A DNA stretch of 64,000 nt from the NCBI GenBank assembly GCA_024236195.1, contig JACKKZ010000003.1, positions 62,001 through 126,000 on the forward strand, read 5' to 3'. Made by a program: the position numbers and the translations under genes. The stretch's first letter is position 1, and every line of letters begins with the position of its first letter. Source of the stretch: Sphingomonadaceae bacterium (GTDB lineage Bacteria; Pseudomonadota; Alphaproteobacteria; Sphingomonadales; Sphingomonadaceae). The notes below the pieces were generated by a model. It was not told the DNA's origin, ran no database searches, and saw only the letters and a list, made by a program, of their open reading frames with translations. Shown here in pieces: positions 58,396 to 64,000 of the stretch.

Positions 58396-59282
58396 TGCGA
58401 CCGGGGCGCTTCCAGCATTTCCTCGCCATCGACTGGTCCGGCGCGAAGGGCGAACGGCAGAAGGGGATCGCGCTCTCCCTTGCCCATGCAGGCGGCGGGC
58501 CGCCGGTGCTGGTCGATCCGGGGCGCGGCTGGAGCCGGATGGAGGTCCTCACGCTGCTGCGCGACCATTTGCCGAACGATACGCTGGTGGGAATGGATCT
58601 GGGCATTTCGTTGCCCTTTGCTGATGCCGGGGCCTTCTTCCCCGATTGGGCAGACAGCCCGCCAGATGCGGCAGCGCTTTGGGCGCTGATCGACAGCATT
58701 TGCGCCAACGACCCGCATCTGGAATCGGGCAGTTTCGTCTCCCATCCTGAAGCCAGCCGCTACTTCCGCCACGCGAAAGAGCATGTCGGGGATCGCTTCC
58801 ACTTGCCCGATGCCGCCACGCGCGAAGGGCGCTTTCGTGTGGCAGAGCAAGCCCAGCGCGCGGCAGGGGTTCGCCCGGTGAGCAATTTCAACCTCGTCGG
58901 CGCGGCGCAGGTCGGCAAGTCCAGCCTCACCGGAATGCGCATGCTGCACCGGCTGCGCGGGCATTTGCCCGTCTGGCCAGTCGATCCGCTGCCGGCCGAT
59001 GGCTCCATTGTTGTCGAGATGTATACCTCCATAGCAGCGCAGGGCGGCGGCTTACGCAAGGGGCGCACCAAACTGCGCAGTTACGAGGAACTGAACGATG
59101 CGCTCAATGCGTTGGGTTCCGCTCCTGTCAGGGGTGAAGGGCCGATTGACGACCATTCGTCTGACGCCCTGGTGACAGCCGCTTGGCTGCGAAAGATTGG
59201 CCATGACCCGACCTATTGGCACCCGACAGGCCTCACAGGTGAAATTGTGCGCACAGAGGGCTGGACATTCGGGGCAGTTTGA
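58395..59282 (+). CDS. RNase H-like fold protein, DUF429-like
   Basis: This 295-residue protein opens with a strand carrying an acidic residue (HFLAIDWSGAKGERQKG, about 6-22), has a second acidic strand (DTLVGMDLGISLPF), and ends in DDHSSDALVTAAWLRK, the aspartate-rich helix of RNase H-like DUF429-type predicted nucleases. Catalytic residues would be Asp10, Asp70-72 and the late DDH-D set. Start ATG overlaps the previous stop (TGATG). Function is a prediction from fold pattern only. Confidence 0.65.
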   Translation: MRPGRFQHFLAIDWSGAKGERQKGIALSLAHAGGGPPVLVDPGRGWSRMEVLTLLRDHLPNDTLVGMDLGISLPFADAGAFFPDWADSPPDAAALWALIDSICANDPHLESGSFVSHPEASRYFRHAKEHVGDRFHLPDAATREGRFRVAEQAQRAAGVRPVSNFNLVGAAQVGKSSLTGMRMLHRLRGHLPVWPVDPLPADGSIVVEMYTSIAAQGGGLRKGRTKLRSYEELNDALNALGSAPVRGEGPIDDHSSDALVTAAWLRKIGHDPTYWHPTGLTGEIVRTEGWTFGAV

Positions 59283-59326
59283 GGCTAGCGGGCGCTTCCT
59301 GTCGCATCGATGCGGGGCCAAACCCT

Positions 59327-59388
59327 GTCCTCATGTAGCGAAGCGGTAGGACGAACAGGAACGTCCTAAAGCAGCGAAGCGGTAGGAC
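59327..59388 (+). repeat. Two tandem 26-base hairpin repeats
   Basis: 59327-59352 and 59363-59388 agree at 23 of 26 positions. Each has GTCCT at one end and AGGAC at the other, so each can fold into a hairpin with the invariant AGCGAAGCGGT in the loop side. They sit directly before tRNA-Thr. Confidence 0.8.
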
Positions 59389-59399
59389 GAGAAGAATGT

Positions 59400-59475
<76 letters not shown>

Positions 59476-59496
59476 TTTCCAGTATCTTGCAAAATC

Positions 59497-60702
59497 TCAC
59501 CAGCAGAGCTGCAGGCATGACAACGCGCCGACATTGCCGGGGCGGAAGGATGGCTTTGCCCCTTCTGCCAGCCGAAAGGGCGGGATAGATGCGAGCCATT
59601 CCTGCAGCACGATAATCGCTTCGGTCCGCGCAAGGCCTGCGCCGACACAGCGATGCGGGCCGGTCCCCATGGTCGTGTGCCGAATCGGCGCCAGCTTGCG
59701 TTCGAAATCAACCACCTCGGGCCGATCAAAACTGCGTGGATCGAGGTTATGGATCACGCTGGGCAGGTAGATCAGGTCGCCAGACTTGATCGTCACACCG
59801 TCAATCTCGCTGTCTTCCACGCAGTTGCGCGTAACGGAAACTGTGGGATAGCGCCGCATCAGTTCGTCCACAGCGTCCGGGATCAGCTTCGGATCGTCTC
59901 GCAAGCGCTGCTGATCCTGCGGATGCGTGGCCAGGTGCAGCAGCATATTGCCAAGCATCGCCACCACCGTATCCAGCCCGCCAAACAGCAGGTTGCGGCA
60001 CATGCGTTGTGCTTCGTCAAAGCTCCAGGGGCGGTCATCAATCGGTACGGAGAGGATGCGGCCAAACAGATCCTGTCCCGGATTTTCCAGCCGCGCTTTC
60101 ACATAGGGTTCGAGATAATTGTCAGCCGCATCGCGCAATTCCACCACCGTCATGCTGCCGTCCGGCCGCGTCAGTTGCTGGCCCAACGGGCGTAGCTTTG
60201 TGCGGTCGTCCGTGGGCACGCCAATCAGGGTCAGGAACATGTTCACCGGCAGGATTTCCGCAAAATCCTGCATGAAATCGCAACCGTTGCCCCCGTTTAG
60301 CCCTTCAATCAGCGATTGCGCCTCTGCCCGAACGGTCGGCTCCATCGCGACAATGTGCTGATGCGCCATCCCCTTCATCACGGCCATGCGGAAAGGCTTA
60401 TGTTCGGGCGGATCCTGCTGCAGCGGGATGAAGTTCATAACCTCGCCCAGCCCCGGTGTTACTGCCAGCGCGGCATTGGAAAAGCGCGCTGCATCGCCCC
60501 AGATATCGCGCACAATGTCACCGCGTGCCCCGATCCAGTGGCCACCATTGGCTGTGCTCCAGACCAGCCCCGGTCCATCGAGCAGGGACAGCCAAGCTGC
60601 AAAGTAATCCTGCTCTGCCCCCGGCGGCGCGAAAATGTTGAAATCCACCACGCGGTCTGCGGGCACATGATCCGGGCGGTTTCCGGCTGCTGCTTCCATC
60701 AT
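59497..60702 (-). CDS. Cytochrome P450, CYP101-like
   Basis: This 401-residue soluble bacterial P450 has the I-helix oxygen-binding motif LLFGGLDTVVAML (close to P450cam GGLDTVVNF), an ExxR motif in ELMRRYP, and the haem-binding loop MGTGPHRCVGAGLAR with the cysteine ligand. The usual Phe seven residues before the cysteine is Met here. CYP101 relatives of sphingomonads hydroxylate terpenoids with a [2Fe-2S] ferredoxin partner; the substrate here is unknown. Start at ATG 60702 (MMEAAAGNRPDHVPAD); an ATG at 60771 would add 23 unconserved residues. No redox partner gene is next to it. Confidence 0.88.
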   Translation of the reverse strand: MMEAAAGNRPDHVPADRVVDFNIFAPPGAEQDYFAAWLSLLDGPGLVWSTANGGHWIGARGDIVRDIWGDAARFSNAALAVTPGLGEVMNFIPLQQDPPEHKPFRMAVMKGMAHQHIVAMEPTVRAEAQSLIEGLNGGNGCDFMQDFAEILPVNMFLTLIGVPTDDRTKLRPLGQQLTRPDGSMTVVELRDAADNYLEPYVKARLENPGQDLFGRILSVPIDDRPWSFDEAQRMCRNLLFGGLDTVVAMLGNMLLHLATHPQDQQRLRDDPKLIPDAVDELMRRYPTVSVTRNCVEDSEIDGVTIKSGDLIYLPSVIHNLDPRSFDRPEVVDFERKLAPIRHTTMGTGPHRCVGAGLARTEAIIVLQEWLASIPPFRLAEGAKPSFRPGNVGALSCLQLCW

Positions 60703-60894
60703 CAGGCCCTGTCCAGGAATTGCTATTGGTGTGGTCAGCCTACCAAGGCCGGACGCATAACCTACTCGCATTATGATCAGGAACAGGGCCGCTGCAAAAC
60801 GCCACGCAAACGCCCGGAATAGTCATACTATTGTCACATTCTCATTAGTTCGTTTTAGCCAGAAATTTACCCTTGCCGCCTAAATAAATGCCCG

Positions 60895-61248
60895 ATGGAA
60901 CAGCGCGCAATCCTGCCAGATGACAATGCTCGCCGTGATGATCGTTTCGAAATCGCGATCGAGGGCCGCTATCGCACCGGCACCGGTGTGCCGAAGGACG
61001 TGCGCATCCTCGATATTTCCGAAAGTGGCTGCCGCTTCTATGACCGCTTTGGCCGGCTTGAACCGGACAAGGAAATCAGCATCCGCATTGGCCCGATCGG
61101 CCCTGTGGTCGCCACCGTGCGCTGGTGCGTGAACCACGTTGTCGGGATCGAATTCCAGAACCGCCTCTATGGTGCGGTGTTCGAACATATCCGGGATACT
61201 CTGGACGAGCGCAATCGCGGCACAACGCGCGGGCTGCACGACCTTTAA
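60895..61248 (+). CDS. PilZ domain protein
   Basis: This 117-residue protein is a single PilZ domain. The c-di-GMP-binding residues appear as RRDDR (about 13-17, RxxxR) and DISESG (about 40-45, D/N-x-S-x-x-G). A C-terminal helix (FEHIRDTLDERNRGTTR) follows. It would respond to c-di-GMP, but the effector partner is unknown. It converges on the CHAT gene with a four-base overlap (61245-61248), and its promoter region is AT-rich. Confidence 0.85.
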   Translation: MEQRAILPDDNARRDDRFEIAIEGRYRTGTGVPKDVRILDISESGCRFYDRFGRLEPDKEISIRIGPIGPVVATVRWCVNHVVGIEFQNRLYGAVFEHIRDTLDERNRGTTRGLHDL

Positions 61249-64000
61249 CGGTCGCCCACCAGCACAAAGGGTGCCCACGCATTGGGGTGCGCCCAAGTGT
61301 CATTATCGCTGTCAGCCTGCGGATCATTGCGCACTTCGCGGATCGCTTGGCTAAAGGCCTGAGCGCGGGACAATTTCGGGTTTTCGCGCCGTAGCTCGAC
61401 CGTCCGCACGGTAATCCGCGGGGCAACATCGTCGCGCACCGGCCAATGCGAAGCGAGCAAGCTGCGCGCCCCGGCATAAAAGAAGGCCCGCGCAAGACCT
61501 GACAGGCCCGGCGCGCCTTCATCGCCATCGCCCGCTGCCGTGTTGCAGGCAGACAGGATCACCCATTCGGCATCAATCTCCAGCCCGGCGATCTCGGAAG
61601 TCGTCAGCAGACCGTCATCGGCAAGGCTTGGCTCGGCTGGCGGAGTAAAGACCAGCCCCGGTTCGCTATAGCCGTCGAGTTCCCCTGAAACGAGACCATG
61701 CGTGGCCAGCGCCAGCACGCTAATGCCTTTCAGGTTCAGGTTGCGAAAATTGCTCTCTGTTGCACGCGGGCCGACAAAGAGCTGGTCTTGCGCCGCGCCA
61801 AAGGCCTGCGCCAGAGAAGCGATTTCCTGCGCGGTGCCCGGCAGGCGCGCGAGGCTGCGCAAGCTGGCAACATCTGCCAGCGGATGCTCCATTGCGCCGC
61901 TGCGGCCAAGGAAATAGGCGGCCGCCCGCTGTGTCCCCGACCCGCGCCGGGCGCTGCGATTGCCGCCGCGCTGTTCCCCGGCCCCTTCCAGCAGCGGATC
62001 GCCAAAGCCGGTAAAGCGGCCTTCCAATGGCCCGCCATCCCGGCCAGTGCTGCGCAGGGCCCTCAAGGCCGAGAGCGAGGGGATGTTCACCAGCGCATAT
62101 TTATCAGCCAGCCAGCTGGTGGCGCGCAAATCATCCGGATTGCCATCTTCGCCTTGCGGCTCCTGCGTGACAAGGATCGCCAGCGGGATGCCTGACAAGG
62201 ATCCCCCCGCTGCGACCAGCAAATGCGCCCGACCTTCCAGCGTGGCTTCGACCGGGGCGACCAGTTGCTGGTAGAGCGCGAAGGCCGTTCCCCGATCATA
62301 GGGATATGCACCGCTGCCCTGCTGGCTCCATTCCGCCTCTTCCCACGAGGCGACTTTGACATTGCCGCCAACATCCCACAGCAAACGCCGCACGGCATCG
62401 CCCACGTCTCGCTCGGTCCAGTCGGAGCGGTGCCAGGCCACCTTGTTGCGGGTAACGGCAAAGACATGGGTGCCCCATGGGGTTGGCTGGAGCAGCAGCA
62501 CAGCTTCATCCTTCGCCAGCATTTTTTGCGTTTCAGACAGGTCCAGCGGTTGTGGCCGGGTGAAGGCGAAATAGGCCGGAGTCTCGGCCTGTAGGCGCTG
62601 ATCAATCTGCGCCAGTTCGGCTTCGATTGCATCCTGCCGTGCAGACAGGGCGGCACGTTCCGCCGCCGGATCGCTTGCCCCCAGCAGCGCGGTCAGCCGC
62701 GTCTCCACAGCGCTCCATTCGTCTGCCAGCGCCTGCCTGCGCGCGGCCAGTTCGCCCAGCCCGGCGCCCGCGTCATCAGCGGCGCGGCGCGCAGCCATCA
62801 GCGCAACGGCCCGATCGGTGCTGCCTGCCATCGCCTCTTGCAGGGCGACGAACGCCACTCCGCGCAGCCCGGCCGCCATCTCGGGTTCGCCTTCAAGGTT
62901 CCACCACGAAGCTTCTGCCAGCGCCAGGAAATCGCGCTTCTGGCCGGCCATTTCGCGCGCCCGCTGTGCTTCGTCCTGCGCCGAAGTGGCCAGCGTCAGA
63001 CGGCGTTCCTTCCAGGCATCGGTCAGGACCAATGCCGCGCCCAACGCCCCGCTTCGCTGCTCCGGATCACGCAGGCGGAAATCGGCCTGGGCGGACAACG
63101 CCTGCAGGGTCAGCGGGTGCGTTGGACCAAACAGCTCGCGCCGCCCGACAATCACTGCGGAGATCGCTTCCGCGGCGCGATCTTTCTCATCCATCCGGTC
63201 GAGCACAAGGCCAAGGCTGAACAGGATCGCCAGCGTGTCAGGATGTTTCGGCCCGAAGCGAGTGATGCTGCGCTTGAGCCCGTCGAGCAGCATGGACCGC
63301 GCATCATCCAGTTCGAGCATTTCCTCCCGCCCGGCCATCACGATATCACCCGTCGCGATACCCTGCTGGTTAAGCGCGGCCAGTGTGCGCGGATCATCGT
63401 CACCAAACAGGGTTGCAAATTCGCCGCGCACGAAGGTCATCTCCCACCAGGCCTCATCACCGGGGCGCAAGCTGTTGAGTGTGCTGGCATAATGGCCCGA
63501 ATAACCGGTTGTGACGGGGTGGCGCAGCCCCATGGTTTCCGCCGCGAGGCTGCGCGCGCTGCGGAACAGTTCCAGCGCTTCCCACTGGCGCCCCAGCCCG
63601 ACCAGGCTCTGCCCGTGGCTGTCCAGCGCAGCGGCATATTCCTTGCTCTTCCGCGCCCCCGCTGCATCAAGCAAGTCGAGCAGTTCGCGCGATTGCCGCG
63701 CCGCTTTATCGAAGTCACCCGCGGCGCGCGCCGCTTCTGCTTCGCTGGCTGCGCGAGCTACCGCGGCGGTCCAGATCGCCTTGTCGGGGCGGAATTTCGC
63801 AAATTCCTCCAGCGGCAGCCCCGATTGTGCTGCCAGCCGCTTTGCCTGCGGGTAAGCACAGGCAATCCCCGATTTGCCGCGCGGATCGAAAAAGGCCACC
63901 GTTTTGCCTTGTGCCTCGTCATAGCCGTAATCTTGGGTGCCGAAGATCACGCCGCTGTCGGCTTCTTCGCCATCGGGCAGGATCACATTGCCAAGATAGC
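61245..64000 (-). CDS. TPR-CHAT protease-like protein (N-terminus outside window)
   Basis: At least 918 codons are visible, and the frame is still open at the right edge. The N-terminal visible part (about 1-400) carries tetratricopeptide-like helical repeats (DFDKAARQSRELLDLLDAAG; HPVTTGYSGHYASTLNSL; HPDTLAILFSLGLVLDRMDE; HPLTLQALSAQADFRL). The middle is coiled coil (about 430-490), and the C-terminal 320 residues form a CHAT domain (caspase/separase fold) with the catalytic His in ALATHGLVSG and Cys in LSACNTAAGDG, plus GLARAFFYAGARSLLASHWPV. Relatives include TPR-CHAT proteases used in bacterial defence or signalling. No adjacent gasdermin or CRISPR gene is seen here. Confidence 0.88.
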   Translation of the reverse strand, partial: YLGNVILPDGEEADSGVIFGTQDYGYDEAQGKTVAFFDPRGKSGIACAYPQAKRLAAQSGLPLEEFAKFRPDKAIWTAAVARAASEAEAARAAGDFDKAARQSRELLDLLDAAGARKSKEYAAALDSHGQSLVGLGRQWEALELFRSARSLAAETMGLRHPVTTGYSGHYASTLNSLRPGDEAWWEMTFVRGEFATLFGDDDPRTLAALNQQGIATGDIVMAGREEMLELDDARSMLLDGLKRSITRFGPKHPDTLAILFSLGLVLDRMDEKDRAAEAISAVIVGRRELFGPTHPLTLQALSAQADFRLRDPEQRSGALGAALVLTDAWKERRLTLATSAQDEAQRAREMAGQKRDFLALAEASWWNLEGEPEMAAGLRGVAFVALQEAMAGSTDRAVALMAARRAADDAGAGLGELAARRQALADEWSAVETRLTALLGASDPAAERAALSARQDAIEAELAQIDQRLQAETPAYFAFTRPQPLDLSETQKMLAKDEAVLLLQPTPWGTHVFAVTRNKVAWHRSDWTERDVGDAVRRLLWDVGGNVKVASWEEAEWSQQGSGAYPYDRGTAFALYQQLVAPVEATLEGRAHLLVAAGGSLSGIPLAILVTQEPQGEDGNPDDLRATSWLADKYALVNIPSLSALRALRSTGRDGGPLEGRFTGFGDPLLEGAGEQRGGNRSARRGSGTQRAAAYFLGRSGAMEHPLADVASLRSLARLPGTAQEIASLAQAFGAAQDQLFVGPRATESNFRNLNLKGISVLALATHGLVSGELDGYSEPGLVFTPPAEPSLADDGLLTTSEIAGLEIDAEWVILSACNTAAGDGDEGAPGLSGLARAFFYAGARSLLASHWPVRDDVAPRITVRTVELRRENPKLSRAQAFSQAIREVRNDPQADSDNDTWAHPNAWAPFVLVGDR

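Noticed and set aside
61245..64000. CHAT protein as part of a CRISPR-linked (Craspase-like) or gasdermin system
   Set aside because: No CRISPR array, Cas gene or small gasdermin-like gene is visible within the window; only the PilZ gene and the P450 are near.

Overview
The window reads as a stretch of ordinary chromosome from an alphaproteobacterium, most likely a member of the Sphingomonadales (Erythrobacter/Altererythrobacter-like). This is an inference. It rests on the GC-rich sequence, the block pckA | chvI-chvG-hprK-rapZ-EIIA-HPr with a short HprK that lacks the N-terminal domain, the serC-serA-hisZ-purA gene set, a CYP101-like P450, frequent TTG/GTG starts, and dispersed hairpin repeats of the kind common in sphingomonads. 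I see no rRNA, CRISPR array, prophage, transposase or plasmid gene. There are two tRNA genes: Val(UAC) and Thr(UGU).

Layout. 1-6.6 kb: parC (3' end outside the window), a DUF4349 lipoprotein, then an overlapping minus-strand operon of two class V cysteine desulfurases and a [2Fe-2S] ferredoxin, divergent from an alpha/beta hydrolase. 6.6-12 kb: a TonB-type protein with an operator-like palindrome upstream, a DUF885 Tat lipoprotein, a methyltransferase, and a small cluster of DUF937/DUF3597-type proteins. 12-19.2 kb: pckA divergent from the ChvI/ChvG two-component system, followed by HprK, RapZ, an EIIA of the mannose family, HPr and a SpoU methyltransferase, nearly all overlapping. This is the nitrogen/carbon-type PTS signalling block of alphaproteobacteria. 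19.2-28.8 kb: housekeeping genes (rmuC, def, recR, fmt, truA), small envelope proteins, a quinone-oxidoreductase-like protein and an L-asparaginase.

29-36 kb: a complete export operon, a CecR-like TetR regulator followed by YbhG/YbhF/YbhS/YbhR-like ABC exporter subunits and an OprM-type outer-membrane channel, with a TTCGAA-centred palindrome upstream. 36-43 kb: tRNA-Val, a cysteine-paired Sel1-like secreted protein, TlpA-like thioredoxin, argH, a small lipoprotein, lysA, a siroheme-synthase-like protein with a vestigial second domain, and an M1 aminopeptidase. 43-54 kb: a winged-helix regulator with a LexA-type box, an L,D-transpeptidase and purA, then plus-strand genes (esterase, trhO, GST) that separate purA from hisZ-serA-serC. 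54-64 kb: a GT4 glycosyltransferase, rarA with two co-transcribed genes of uncertain function, tRNA-Thr, a P450, a PilZ protein, and a large TPR-CHAT protein that runs off the right edge.

The most unusual non-coding signal is a family of dispersed elements (four copies at 43-54 kb, and a probable relative at 28.8 kb). Each consists of two inverted ~60-bp units. The flanking bases CTA...AAG stay nearly constant while the stem between them changes to four different but always complementary sequences. Other points of interest are two GTTC-N7-GTTC (LexA-type) boxes, a polyhistidine insert in peptide deformylase, a 50-codon gene with a strong ribosome-binding site between rmuC and def, a structured leader before serC, and a cecR gene without a convincing start.
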